25,971 nucleotides of DNA from an uncultured Collinsella sp. (lineage in GTDB: Bacteria; Actinomycetota; Coriobacteriia; Coriobacteriales; Coriobacteriaceae). The stretch covers positions 1 to 25,971 of the forward strand of contig CATWID010000026.1 in the NCBI GenBank assembly GCA_958350755.1. Reading direction: 5' to 3'. The translations under genes and the position numbers were made by a program. Within the stretch, counting starts at the first letter, position 1, and each line of letters starts with the position of its first letter. The notes beneath the pieces were generated by a model that made no database searches, was not told where the DNA came from, and saw only the letters and a list, made by a program, of their open reading frames with translations. Positions 17,380-24,295 of the stretch are shown here, piece by piece.

Positions 17380-17410
17380 CTGCCATTTCCACCCCGTCCC
17401 CAAATGGCAG
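17380..17410. repeat. Palindrome with CCCCGTCCC loop, copy 1
   Basis: 9-bp arms CTGCCATTT and AAATGGCAG around a 13-nt loop containing CCCCGTCCC. It lies just past the Rrf2 stop, before the strong terminator. No T-tract. The palindrome at 25207-25241 has the same loop core and different arms. Confidence 0.7.
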
Positions 17411-17417
17411 GTGTGGG

Positions 17418-17846
17418 TTAGATGACGTAATCGTAGCCTTCGTTGGGAGCGACAAGTTGATCGAGCGTCACACCGTCGAGGTAGTCGTTGATAAGCTTGT
17501 CCAGGTTCTTCCACACGTCGAGCGTGGGGCACTCGTCAGAGCGCGAACAACCCTTGCAGTCGCCATCCAGGCAGGCGACCGGCGCCAGGCTGCCCTCGGT
17601 CAGGCGCAAGATCTCGCCCACCGTGTACTGCTCGGGCGGGCGCGTGAGCACATAGCCGCCGCCCTTGCCGCGCATGCCCGAGAGCATGTTGGCGCGCACG
17701 AGCGTAGCCAGAATATTCTCGAGGTACTTCTCCGAAATACCCTGACGCGCCGCAATCTCTTTAAGCGGGATACGGCCTGTCGCCTGGTGCTCGGCCAGGT
17801 CGACCATAACGCGCAGGGCATATCTGCCCTTTGTGGAAACCAACAT
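17418..17846 (-). CDS. Rrf2 family transcriptional regulator with cysteine cluster
   Basis: 142 residues. The N-terminal winged helix begins LVSTKGRYALRVMVDLAEH and has the family recognition region GISEKYLENILATL and RGKGGGYVL. Four cysteines follow at residues 92, 97, 100 and 106 (CLDGDC, KGC, SDEC), like the iron-sulfur-binding segment of IscR and relatives, which use three cysteines. In Rrf2 regulators this region senses Fe-S status, redox state or, in CymR, cysteine supply with CysK. The gene is divergent from cysK with 253 nt between them, so control of cysK is a reasonable inference. The ribosome site is weak (AAAGG about 10 nt before the ATG). No iscS/iscU genes are adjacent, which argues against a simple IscR role. 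Confidence 0.92.
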   Translation of the reverse strand: MLVSTKGRYALRVMVDLAEHQATGRIPLKEIAARQGISEKYLENILATLVRANMLSGMRGKGGGYVLTRPPEQYTVGEILRLTEGSLAPVACLDGDCKGCSRSDECPTLDVWKNLDKLINDYLDGVTLDQLVAPNEGYDYVI

Positions 17847-17882
17847 ATATATAGCTGCCTTTCGGTCTTTTAATTCGTAGAA

Positions 17883-17910
17883 ATTCTAGCCGAAAAATTG
17901 GTTTTGAAAA
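17883..17910 (-). promoter_or_regulatory. Possible promoter of the Rrf2 gene
   Basis: Minus strand -35 TTTTCA (17905-17910), 16-nt spacer, -10 TAGAAT (17883-17888). The leader to the ATG would be about 30 nt. Confidence 0.4.
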
Positions 17911-17963
17911 TACCTATTCCCGTCAAGATGGTTAATCGACTCGTAATAATCTTCTATTTCCTA

Positions 17964-17992
17964 TTGCGTTACTAGGCTTTACTGTCTACTAT
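17964..17992 (+). promoter_or_regulatory. cysK: Promoter of cysK
   Basis: -35 TTGCGT (17964-17969), 17-nt spacer, -10 TACTAT (17987-17992). A leader of about 100 nt follows with three short hairpins. No T-box or known riboswitch core was seen. A clear Rrf2 operator palindrome was not found. Confidence 0.55.
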
Positions 17993-18099
17993 GCTTGCCA
18001 ACAGCAAAACGAACAACCTATAAGGTTTGTGGGTTTCGCTGCCACACACACCGTAAAACCACACGGTATCCAGTCATTTGAACACTTTGGAGGTTCACC

Positions 18100-19038
18100 A
18101 TGAGCAATGTTTACACGTCCATCGATCAGCTTATCGGCCACACCCCGCTTCTGGAGCTCACCCACTTCGAGGCCGACGAGGACCTCAAGGCCCGTGTGCT
18201 CGTCAAATTGGAATACTTCAACCCCGCCGGGTCCGTCAAAGACCGCGTCGCCAAGAACATGATTGACGAGGCCGAGAAGGCCGGCAAGCTCGTGCGCGGT
18301 GGCGACTACACCATCATCGAGCCCACGAGCGGCAACACCGGCGTCGGCATCGCCTCGGTGGCGGCGGCCCGCGGCTACAAGGTGATCATCACTATGCCCG
18401 AGACCATGTCCGTCGAGCGCCGCAAGCTCATGCAGGCATACGGCGCACAGCTCGTGCTCACCGACGGCTCCAAGGGCATGAAGGGCGCTATCGCCAAGGC
18501 GGAGGAGCTGCAGAAGGAAACTCCCAACAGCATCATCGCCGGCCAGTTTGTGAACCCCGCGAACCCGGCCATTCACAAGGCCACGACCGGCCCCGAGATC
18601 TGGGACGACACCGACGGCAAGGTCGACATCTTCGTCGCCGGCGTCGGCACCGGCGGCACCGTGACCGGCGTGGGCGAGTTCCTCAAGGAGCAAAACCCCG
18701 AGATTCAGGTCGTCGCCGTCGAGCCCGCCACCTCCCCGGTGCTCTCTAAGGGCCAGGCCGGCCCGCACAAGATCCAGGGTATCGGTGCCGGCTTTGTGCC
18801 CGACGTCCTCGACACCCAGGTCTATGACGAGATCATCCCCGTCGAGAACGACGACGCCTTTGCCACCGGCCGCGCCGTGGGCCACAAGGAGGGCGTGCTC
18901 GTGGGCATTTCGTCCGGTGCCGCCGTGTGGGCCGCACTGCAGCTGGCCAAGCGCCCCGAGAACGAGGGCAAGACCATCGTGGCGCTGCTCGCCGACACCG
19001 GTGAGCGTTACCTGTCCACGGCGCTCTTCCAGGACTAG
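18100..19038 (+). CDS. cysK: Cysteine synthase A (O-acetylserine thiol-lyase)
   Basis: 312 residues, full length. PLP-binding Lys47 is in NPAGSVKDRVA, the substrate loop is EPTSGNTGVGIA, and the phosphate-binding glycine loop is GVGTGGTVTGVGEFL; GISSGAAVWAAL and ADTGERYLSTALF complete the fold-type II signature. It makes L-cysteine from O-acetylserine and sulfide in the cytoplasm. GGAGG lies 6 nt before the ATG. It is monocistronic: promoter upstream, terminator at 19152-19190. The Rrf2 gene is divergent. No cysE is present in the window, so the serine acetyltransferase partner must be elsewhere. Confidence 0.97.
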   Translation: MSNVYTSIDQLIGHTPLLELTHFEADEDLKARVLVKLEYFNPAGSVKDRVAKNMIDEAEKAGKLVRGGDYTIIEPTSGNTGVGIASVAAARGYKVIITMPETMSVERRKLMQAYGAQLVLTDGSKGMKGAIAKAEELQKETPNSIIAGQFVNPANPAIHKATTGPEIWDDTDGKVDIFVAGVGTGGTVTGVGEFLKEQNPEIQVVAVEPATSPVLSKGQAGPHKIQGIGAGFVPDVLDTQVYDEIIPVENDDAFATGRAVGHKEGVLVGISSGAAVWAALQLAKRPENEGKTIVALLADTGERYLSTALFQD

Positions 19039-19141
19039 AGCTTCTCGTTCTTAGAACGAGTCCAAGGCACGCCGGTCTCCCCTCTCTTCTGGCAGTCTGA
19101 GCTCATCCCAACAGGGTGTCCCACATGACGCCCGAACTTGC

Positions 19142-19147
19142 TACAAT
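19142..19147 (+). promoter_or_regulatory. mnmA: Extended -10 promoter element ahead of mnmA
   Basis: TACAAT preceded by TGC gives an extended -10; no good -35 is seen. The predicted start near 19154 falls inside the left arm of the terminator stem at 19152, so mnmA transcripts would lack part of that stem. Confidence 0.45.
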
Positions 19148-19151
19148 GTCT

Positions 19152-19190
19152 GCGGCGCGGAACCAGCCTCCCGCGCCGCTTTTCTTTTTT
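19152..19190 (+). terminator. Rho-independent terminator of cysK
   Basis: 9-bp stem GCGGCGCGG with CCGCGCCGC, 10-nt loop, followed by TTTTCTTTTTT. It lies 113 nt past the cysK stop and 30 nt before the mnmA start. Confidence 0.88.
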
Positions 19191-19219
19191 GGCCATATGC
19201 CACCAAGGAGAACCTTCCC

Positions 19220-20320
19220 ATGCACAACAAGCGCGTGCTCGTCGCCATGAGCGGCGGCGTCGATTCCAGCGTGACCGCGTATCTGCTCAAAAGCCAGGGC
19301 TACGAATGCGTCGGCGCTACCATGCGCCTCACCTGCCCCGCACCCGATCCCGTCACGGGCATGAGTAAGGTCGACCGCGACATCGCCGACGCGAAGGCCG
19401 TCGCCGAGCGCCTAGGCATTCCGCACCATGCGCTCGACCTGCAGCAGACCTTCGACCACAGCGTTATCGAGCTCTTTGTGAACGCCTACCAGGAAGGGCT
19501 GACGCCCAATCCGTGCATTATCTGCAACCGCCACATTAAGTTTGGCGCGCTGCTCGATGCGGCGCTGGACATGGGCTGCGACTACATCGCAACGGGACAT
19601 TACGCCAAAACAAGCCAGGCGGCAGACGGCACCTGGCAGCTACATCGCGGCGAAGATCCCAAAAAGGACCAGAGTTACTTTTTGTATTCGCTCACGCAAG
19701 AGCGTCTGGCACGCACGATCTTTCCGCTGGCAGGCTTGGACAAAGAGCGCGACGTTCGCCGCATTGCCGCCGAGCAGGGCTTTATCAACGCCCAGAAAGC
19801 CGAGAGCGAGGATATCTGCTTTATCGCGGACGGCGACTACGCGGGCTATATCGAGCGCCGCTGCGGACATGCCGCCGAGCCGGGCGATATTGTATGGCGT
19901 GACGGCAGCGTGGTCGGACGTCACAGCGGCGCACTGCGCTATACCATCGGCCAGCGCAAGGGCCTGGGCGTCGCGATGGCGCACCCCGTGTACGTAACGG
20001 GCGTCGATGCCGCCAACAACATTGTGCATCTGGGCGAGGCCGAGGACCTGACGGCCACAGCGCTCACGGCCAACGACTGGATCTGGAGCGCCCCTGCCGA
20101 CCGCATGGAGGCAGAGCTGGACGCCGACGGCATTCGCGTGGGCGCCAAATACCGCTACCGTCAAAAGGACCAGGCAGCGACCCTTGCACGTGGCGAAGAC
20201 GGGCAAATGCTGCTAACTTTTGACGAGCCGCAGCGAGCCATCGCCCCCGGCCAGGCAGTCGTTGCCTACCGCGGCGACGTCGTCTTGGGCGGCGGCACCG
20301 TCACGGCAGCCATCAGGTAG
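19220..20320 (+). CDS. mnmA: tRNA-specific 2-thiouridylase
   Basis: 366 residues, full length. The PP-loop MSGGVDSS lies near the N terminus; catalytic Cys99 is in NPCIICN and Cys200 in SEDICFI. KDQSYFLYSL and GQRKGLG are further family signatures, followed by the C-terminal beta-barrel. It activates U34 of Lys, Glu and Gln tRNAs with ATP and inserts sulfur received through a cysteine desulfurase relay. AGGAG lies 9 nt before the ATG. It follows cysK on the same strand but behind a terminator, so it is a separate unit; both relate to sulfur and cysteine use. A long palindrome follows the stop by 15 nt. Confidence 0.97.
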   Translation: MHNKRVLVAMSGGVDSSVTAYLLKSQGYECVGATMRLTCPAPDPVTGMSKVDRDIADAKAVAERLGIPHHALDLQQTFDHSVIELFVNAYQEGLTPNPCIICNRHIKFGALLDAALDMGCDYIATGHYAKTSQAADGTWQLHRGEDPKKDQSYFLYSLTQERLARTIFPLAGLDKERDVRRIAAEQGFINAQKAESEDICFIADGDYAGYIERRCGHAAEPGDIVWRDGSVVGRHSGALRYTIGQRKGLGVAMAHPVYVTGVDAANNIVHLGEAEDLTATALTANDWIWSAPADRMEAELDADGIRVGAKYRYRQKDQAATLARGEDGQMLLTFDEPQRAIAPGQAVVAYRGDVVLGGGTVTAAIR

Positions 20321-20334
20321 CCCCATCCCCTTCA

Positions 20335-20405
20335 TAAGTTGCGGTGAAATAGGGACTGTTTAAGCGTTTAAAACCGCCAAACAGTCCCTATTTCACCGCA
20401 ACTTA
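20335..20405. repeat. Long palindrome (copy 2 of TTGCGGTGAAATAG family)
   Basis: Perfect 27-bp arms (20335-20361, 20379-20405) with a 17-nt loop, between the convergent mnmA and M42 genes. It shares the outer arm TTGCGGTGAAATAG with 9213-9275. No T-tract on either strand. Confidence 0.88.
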
Positions 20406-20412
20406 GAGAGGA

Positions 20413-20448
20413 CGGCCTCGGTCGGTACTGCTGTGTCAGCCGAGGCCG
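20413..20448 (-). terminator. Weak terminator candidate after the M42 peptidase gene
   Basis: 9-bp stem CGGCCTCGG with CCGAGGCCG, 18-nt loop. On the minus strand TCCTCTCT follows, a poor T-tract. It lies 9 nt past the peptidase stop and directly abuts the long palindrome. Confidence 0.4.
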
Positions 20449-20456
20449 CTGCATCG

Positions 20457-21500
20457 TTAGCGCTGCACGTAGGCGCGGACGAGCTCGTAGGTGTTACGCA
20501 CGCCGTCCATGTGGCTGCGCTCGTAGTTGTGGCTCGCGTACACGCCGGGGCCGATCAGGCCATGGCGAATGTCGTAGCCGGCCGAGAGCGTGGCCTCGAC
20601 GTCGGAGCCGTAGTGCGGGTACACATCGATGGCGTAATCGAGCTCCAGCTCGCGCGCGATGTTGGACAGCGTGGTTACCAAGTCGTAGTTGTACGGACCA
20701 CCCGAATCCTTGGCGCAAATCGACACCATGCGCTCGGTGCAGCCCAGGTCGTCGCCCACGCAGCCCATGTCCACGCTGATCATCTCGCGCGTGTCGGCCG
20801 GCACGAAAGCGCCGCCGTGGCCGACCTCCTCGTACACAGTAAAGAGCAGGGACACCTTGCGCGAGAGCGTCACCTCGCCAGCGGCGACGGCACGCGCCAA
20901 GCCCAGCAAAATGGAGGCCGACAGCTTGTCGTCCAAGAAGCGACTCTTGATGTAGCCGCTCTCCGTCACCGTGGTACGCGGATCCATAGCGATGATGTCG
21001 CCCGTCTGAATGCCCAGCTCAAGCACGTCATCCTTGCTGTCGACATTCTCGTCGAGCAGGATTTCCATGTTCTTCTCGATGGTCTTGACCGGCTCGTCGG
21101 CCACGTGCGCCGAAGGCTCGGTGTTGAGAACCACACCCGTGTACACATTGCCGTCACGCGTGTAGACGGTGCAGTTCTCGCCATCGGCCGTAGACCACTG
21201 GTGCCCACCAAGCGTCGTGGGACGCAGGCGGCCATTGTCCTTAATGGAGCGTACCATGGCGCCCAGGGTGTCGACATGGCTCGCCAAAACAAGCGGCTCG
21301 CCCTCGCCGCCAAGCTCAACCAGCACGTTGCCCTTATTGGAACGCTCAGGGCCAAAGCCCATATCACGCAGGGTCTCCTTTAGATAATCAGTCGCCGCAC
21401 GGGTATAGCCCGTAGGCGAAGCAATAGAAGTCAGCGTCTTAAGCTGTCCCGCGATATAGGAGAGCGTCTCCTCTAGAGAAGCATCGATATTGGAACCCAT
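20457..21500 (-). CDS. M42 family metallopeptidase (glutamyl aminopeptidase/FrvX type)
   Basis: 347 residues. The dinuclear metal site of the M42 family is visible in order: ASHVDTLG, FLDDKLSA, TVYEEVGHGG (catalytic Glu-Glu), VDMG and ERSHMDGV near the C terminus. These are cytoplasmic, self-compartmentalised aminopeptidases that trim peptides; a preferred residue cannot be read here. Start: GGAAGGA is 5 nt before the ATG at 21500, while the ATG at 21506 directly abuts it, so 21500 is preferred (21506 would add MH). It is convergent with mnmA. Upstream is about 600 nt of non-coding repeats; no firm promoter was identified. Confidence 0.93.
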   Translation of the reverse strand: MGSNIDASLEETLSYIAGQLKTLTSIASPTGYTRAATDYLKETLRDMGFGPERSNKGNVLVELGGEGEPLVLASHVDTLGAMVRSIKDNGRLRPTTLGGHQWSTADGENCTVYTRDGNVYTGVVLNTEPSAHVADEPVKTIEKNMEILLDENVDSKDDVLELGIQTGDIIAMDPRTTVTESGYIKSRFLDDKLSASILLGLARAVAAGEVTLSRKVSLLFTVYEEVGHGGAFVPADTREMISVDMGCVGDDLGCTERMVSICAKDSGGPYNYDLVTTLSNIARELELDYAIDVYPHYGSDVEATLSAGYDIRHGLIGPGVYASHNYERSHMDGVRNTYELVRAYVQR

Positions 21501-21709
21501 ATGCATCCTTCCAAATAAAACTAAGACCGAATCCCGATTTTAACCGTTCTACACGTGCAATGCCCTAGAAGCCGAGCCACCTCCAGACGTCCTCGCGCCG
21601 ATTTTGCGCACGCGCACGGTTTAAAATCCGAATCTTGCATAAAGCTTTTCGATTTCTGCATAAAAATGAGGCATCTTCTTGCTTCGTCTCAGGGTACCCC
21701 ACTTTGGAC

Positions 21710-21734
21710 CGTGCAAAAAACGGAGTATTCAGCA
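21710..21734 (+). repeat. 25-mer inverted repeat, left copy
   Basis: CGTGCA, then AAAAAC, then GGAGTATTCAGCA. The reverse complement of 21921-21945 is CGTGCA, TTTTTG, GGAGTATTCAGCA: 19 of 25 positions identical, with only the central six differing. Confidence 0.7.
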
Positions 21735-21904
21735 CCGTGGGCCCCAACGGCCCCATCACAAACGACAAAACGATGCGGTTACAGCAGTATTGCGGGTCGT
21801 CGCAAAGCAGAAACTCAGTAACAACCCCCTCCACTCATCGATAGCCCACCCACAATGGCTGTCGATGGGCGTCTGCGGGCCACTACGGGCCATTCAAAAC
21901 GTTA

Positions 21905-21943
21905 TGCATTTTTAAGAGCTTGCTGAATACTCCCAAAAATGCA
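21905..21943. repeat. Hairpin overlapping the right 25-mer copy
   Basis: 9-bp perfect arms TGCATTTTT (21905-21913) and AAAAATGCA (21935-21943) around a 21-nt loop carrying GCTGAATACTCC. The right arm is part of the 25-mer repeat. Confidence 0.65.
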
Positions 21944-21945
21944 CG
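21921..21945 (-). repeat. 25-mer inverted repeat, right copy
   Basis: Inverted partner of 21710-21734; together they bracket about 186 bp of non-coding DNA. Confidence 0.7.
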
Positions 21946-22019
21946 CTGGGAAGTGCGCCACCTATCCGCAGCGGGCGGTATGCCTTGGCTTTACCCATCT
22001 CGGGGCATCGACACGGCAC

Positions 22020-22051
22020 AAAAAGCCCCGCCGCGCGTAGCGCGGCGGGGC
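22020..22051 (-). terminator. Rho-independent terminator of fucO
   Basis: 12-bp perfect GC stem (22025-22036 with 22040-22051), 3-nt loop, TTTTT on the minus strand. 53 nt past the stop. Confidence 0.93.
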
Positions 22052-22104
22052 CAGCGGCAAGTCAAAAGACTATATGCCTACGGGCGAAGGACCACCAAAC
22101 GAGA

Positions 22105-23271
22105 CTAGGCAGCCGGGCAGATCTTCTTGAAGAGCTCGATGACATCGTCGAGCGTCGCCTCGCGCGGGTTACCCGGGAAGCAGGCGTCGGCCATAGCGTC
22201 CTTGGCCAGAACCTCGATCTCGTCAGCCTTCATGGCCTCGCAGACGTGCGGGATGTTCACGTCGGCAGAGAGCTGCTTGACGGCGGCGATGGCGGCATCG
22301 GCGGCCTCGTCGGTGCTCATGCCCGTGGTGTCAACGCCCATGGCGACGGCGACCTTGGCCAGGCGCTCGGTGCAAACCGGCTTGTTGAACTCCATGGCGA
22401 TCGGCAGCAGCATGGCGCAGGCGACACCGTGCGGGGTATCGTAGTGAGCGGACAGGGTGTGAGCCATGGCGTGGTCGATGCCCAGGCCGACATTGGAGAA
22501 GCCCATGCCGGCGACATACTGGCCAAGAGCCATGCCCTCGCGGCCAGAGCCGGGCTGGCCGGACTTGGCCTCGGCAACGGAGTCGCGCAGGTTCTCGCTG
22601 ATCAGCTTAATAGCCTCAAAGTGGAACATGTCGGAGAGCTCCCAAGCGCCCTTGGTGGTGTAGCCCTCGATGGCGTGGGTCAGAGCGTCCATGCCAGTGG
22701 AAGCGGTCAGGCCGGCGGGCATGGAAGCCATCATGTCGGGGTCGACGACGGCGACCTCGGGGGCGTCGTTAGTGTCGACGCACACGAACTTGCGGACCTT
22801 CTCGGGGTCGGTGATGACGTAGTTGATGGTCACCTCGGCAGCGGTACCGGCGGTCGTCGGCACAGCGATGGTGAACACGGCGTGGTTCTTAGTGGGAGCA
22901 ACGCCCTCGAGGCTGCGGACATCGGCGAACTCAGGGTTGTTGATGATGATGCCGATAGCCTTGGCGGTGTCCATGGAGGAGCCACCACCAATGGTCACGA
23001 TAGCGTCAGCCTCGGCGGCCTTGAAGGCCTCGACGCCGTCCTTGACGTTCTGGATGGTGGGGTTGGGCTTAATCTCGGAGTAGAGGCTCCAAGCGATGCC
23101 GGCGGCGTCGAGCTCGTCGGTCACCTTAGCGGTAACGCCAAACTTGACCAGATCGGGGTCGGAGCAGACGAAGATCTTCTTGTAGCCACGACGCTGGAGC
23201 TCGCCGGGGATCTCCTTGATGGCGCCGGAACCATGGTAAGAAATGGTGTTGAGAACGAAACGATTAGCCAT
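22105..23271 (-). CDS. fucO: Lactaldehyde reductase / iron-containing alcohol dehydrogenase
   Basis: 388 residues, like E. coli FucO, which it resembles along its length (MANRFVLNTISYHGSGAIKE; NNPEFADVRSLEG; VPTTAGTAAEVTINYVITD; GQYVAGMGFSNVGLGI). The NAD-binding GGGSSMDTAKA motif is near residue 97. The iron ligands are Asp/His in MDALTHAIEG and the histidines in DHAMAHTLSAHYDTPHG. In E. coli it reduces L-lactaldehyde from fucose or rhamnose to 1,2-propanediol; other group III alcohol dehydrogenases act on ethanol or other alcohols, so the substrate is inferred. AGGAGG precedes the ATG. It is monocistronic with its own terminator. No fucose or rhamnose genes are in view. Codon use is highly biased, suggesting strong expression. 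Confidence 0.9.
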   Translation of the reverse strand: MANRFVLNTISYHGSGAIKEIPGELQRRGYKKIFVCSDPDLVKFGVTAKVTDELDAAGIAWSLYSEIKPNPTIQNVKDGVEAFKAAEADAIVTIGGGSSMDTAKAIGIIINNPEFADVRSLEGVAPTKNHAVFTIAVPTTAGTAAEVTINYVITDPEKVRKFVCVDTNDAPEVAVVDPDMMASMPAGLTASTGMDALTHAIEGYTTKGAWELSDMFHFEAIKLISENLRDSVAEAKSGQPGSGREGMALGQYVAGMGFSNVGLGIDHAMAHTLSAHYDTPHGVACAMLLPIAMEFNKPVCTERLAKVAVAMGVDTTGMSTDEAADAAIAAVKQLSADVNIPHVCEAMKADEIEVLAKDAMADACFPGNPREATLDDVIELFKKICPAA

Positions 23272-23313
23272 TGATAGCCTCCTATCGTGCGCGGGGCACC
23301 CGTTACGCCCCGC

Positions 23314-23342
23314 ACTATAAGTCCCATCCTAACGCTTTTGAA
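23314..23342 (-). promoter_or_regulatory. fucO: Promoter of fucO
   Basis: Minus strand -35 TTCAAA (23337-23342), 17-nt spacer, -10 TATAGT (23314-23319). Confidence 0.45.
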
Positions 23343-23371
23343 ACAAAAAACACGTGAGAACGTCAAATAGT

Positions 23372-23385
23372 TTAAAGCGCTTCAA
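23372..23385. promoter_or_regulatory. LacI-family/cre-like palindrome upstream of fucO
   Basis: TTAAAGCGCTTCAA, a 14-bp palindrome with one symmetric mismatch pair and a central CG, the style of LacI/GalR-family operators and CcpA sites. It lies about 30 nt upstream of the proposed -35. Confidence 0.4.
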
Positions 23386-23506
23386 CATACTAACGGGGCC
23401 TTAGCCCTTCCCTCCCGACAGCAGCGAAGGCTAGATTATAGGAGCAATCGCCCAAAGAATACGACCAACTCAGTCTATAAATTGTTTCTGTTTTAGCAAT
23501 ATATGT

Positions 23507-23535
23507 TTGACAATACGTTTATAAAAGGATACTTT
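23507..23535 (+). promoter_or_regulatory. Promoter of the AT-rich island gene
   Basis: Consensus -35 TTGACA (23507-23512), 17-nt spacer, -10 TACTTT (23530-23535). The start would be near 23542, about 145 nt before the LURP-one-like gene. Confidence 0.55.
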
Positions 23536-23547
23536 ATAGTAAATAAA

Positions 23548-23703
23548 ATGCATGCAGCAAATAGCGTCATTCATTTTGTTAGAAATTGCCCATGCGGTTA
23601 TTGCAGCTGCATGTACCGCAACGTACAGCGCAATTCTCCGCACGAAGTAGAAGACGGTTCCAATTCGATCGAGGCGATGACGCGTGATGGCTACTGGTCC
23701 TAA
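23548..23703 (+). CDS. Doubtful small Cys-rich ORF
   Basis: 51 codons from the ATG at 23548, containing CPCGYCSC near residues 14-21. It begins only a few nt after the predicted transcription start, so it would be nearly leaderless, and no ribosome site is seen. It overlaps the next gene by 17 nt in another frame, which could couple translation. I do not recognise a family. It may equally be untranslated leader. Confidence 0.22.
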   Translation: MHAANSVIHFVRNCPCGYCSCMYRNVQRNSPHEVEDGSNSIEAMTRDGYWS

Positions 23704-24223
23704 ATCGAGCAAGACGGCTACAAACGAATATCGAATCTCAATTGAAGGTAATCCTTATCCGCATACTCTGGCTCTCATCAACCCAGCGGGAGACAACCTC
23801 AACATCAAAAGACATGGGTTCACGGGTCCACTAGGACAGCTATCGAGTCTTAAATATACCGTTTATGACGATGCGAATGAAAAACTCTTCACTGTCGTCG
23901 ACGGTGGCTTTAGCAACATGCCCAGGGTTGCGCTCATCATCGAACACAAGGAAGTTGCGGTGTTCGATTATGGTCTAAACAGACTTGAGATGAAGTGCGT
24001 AACGAACATACCGAATTACGCAATAAAAGGTAACTTCCTATTTGGAGATTACGATATATTCAGCCAACAGGAAGTGAAGCTATCTTCAGTTATCGTCCTT
24101 CAATGTGATAAACAATCGTGCTTTAGCATACAGGTTTTGGATAAAGCCGAATTAGCCGCCGCAATTGGAATACCTACAGCCATTGCCCTTCTTAGGGCTC
24201 GGATTGAAGAGCATCTCGAATAA
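23687..24223 (+). CDS. LURP-one/tubby-C-like domain protein (tentative)
   Basis: 178 residues from the ATG at 23687 (a GTG directly before it at 23684 is an alternative; the frame closes at TGA 23678). A string of short beta strands (EYRISIEG, YTVYDDANEKLFTVVDGG, VALIIEHKEVAVFDYG, YAIKGNFLFGDYDIFSQ, VIVLQC) ends in a helix (AELAAAIGIPTAIALLRARIEE). This resembles the LURP-one-related/YxjI barrel shared with tubby and scramblase, but without a search it is a fold-level guess. No signal peptide or enzyme motif is seen. Base composition is AT-richer than neighbours, and TTA, ATA and AGA codons are used, suggesting transfer. A long hairpin follows the stop. GAGG is the only ribosome-site candidate, rather far upstream. 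Confidence 0.7.
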   Translation: MATGPKSSKTATNEYRISIEGNPYPHTLALINPAGDNLNIKRHGFTGPLGQLSSLKYTVYDDANEKLFTVVDGGFSNMPRVALIIEHKEVAVFDYGLNRLEMKCVTNIPNYAIKGNFLFGDYDIFSQQEVKLSSVIVLQCDKQSCFSIQVLDKAELAAAIGIPTAIALLRARIEEHLE

Positions 24224-24236
24224 ATCGCAAAAAGCA

Positions 24237-24295
24237 GTTCGTAACAACATTCAGGAGCTAGATAGTTTTTCTGGCTCCTGAATGTTGTTACGAAC
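24237..24295 (+). repeat. Long palindrome after the LURP-one-like gene
   Basis: 22-bp perfect arms (24237-24258, 24274-24295). In plus-strand RNA the stem extends by one U-G pair and three more pairs to 26 bp with a 7-nt loop; the minus-strand version has an A-C mismatch there. No T-tract follows the stem, though a T run sits in the loop. It may terminate or stabilise the mRNA. Confidence 0.8.

Larger units (their letters stand above)
21501..22104. other. Repeat-rich non-coding segment between M42 and fucO genes
   Basis: About 600 nt with no convincing gene. It contains two inverted copies of a 25-mer (21710-21734 and 21921-21945), a hairpin at 21905-21943 with 9-bp arms TGCATTTTT/AAAAATGCA, a hairpin at 21836-21867 (11 bp, one G-U), a GGGCC/GGCCC stem near 21739-21753, and the fucO terminator. 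Short open frames here (for example 21555-21844) have no family-like sequence. Confidence 0.6.
23272..23686. other. Intergenic region upstream of fucO and the LURP-one-like gene
   Basis: 415 nt. The left part carries the fucO promoter and a palindromic operator-like site. From about 23460 the sequence turns visibly AT-richer; it holds a plus-strand promoter (23507-23535) and a doubtful 51-codon ORF (23548-23703) that overlaps the next gene. Confidence 0.6.

Noticed and set aside
17999..18099. Riboswitch or T-box in the cysK leader
   Set aside because: Only short hairpins are present; no T-box, SAM or other known core sequence was found.
19044..19060. Perfect 8-bp palindrome CTCGTTCT/AGAACGAG just after cysK
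   Set aside because: The loop is 1 nt and no T-tract follows; the real terminator is at 19152-19190.
21555..21844. Small ORFs upstream of the M42 gene
   Set aside because: Overlapping in several frames, no ribosome site, and the DNA is made of hairpins and repeats.
21985..23274. 429-codon plus-strand frame opposite fucO
   Set aside because: Low-complexity Gly/Val/Asp/His composition typical of an antisense shadow; fucO is unmistakable on the minus strand.
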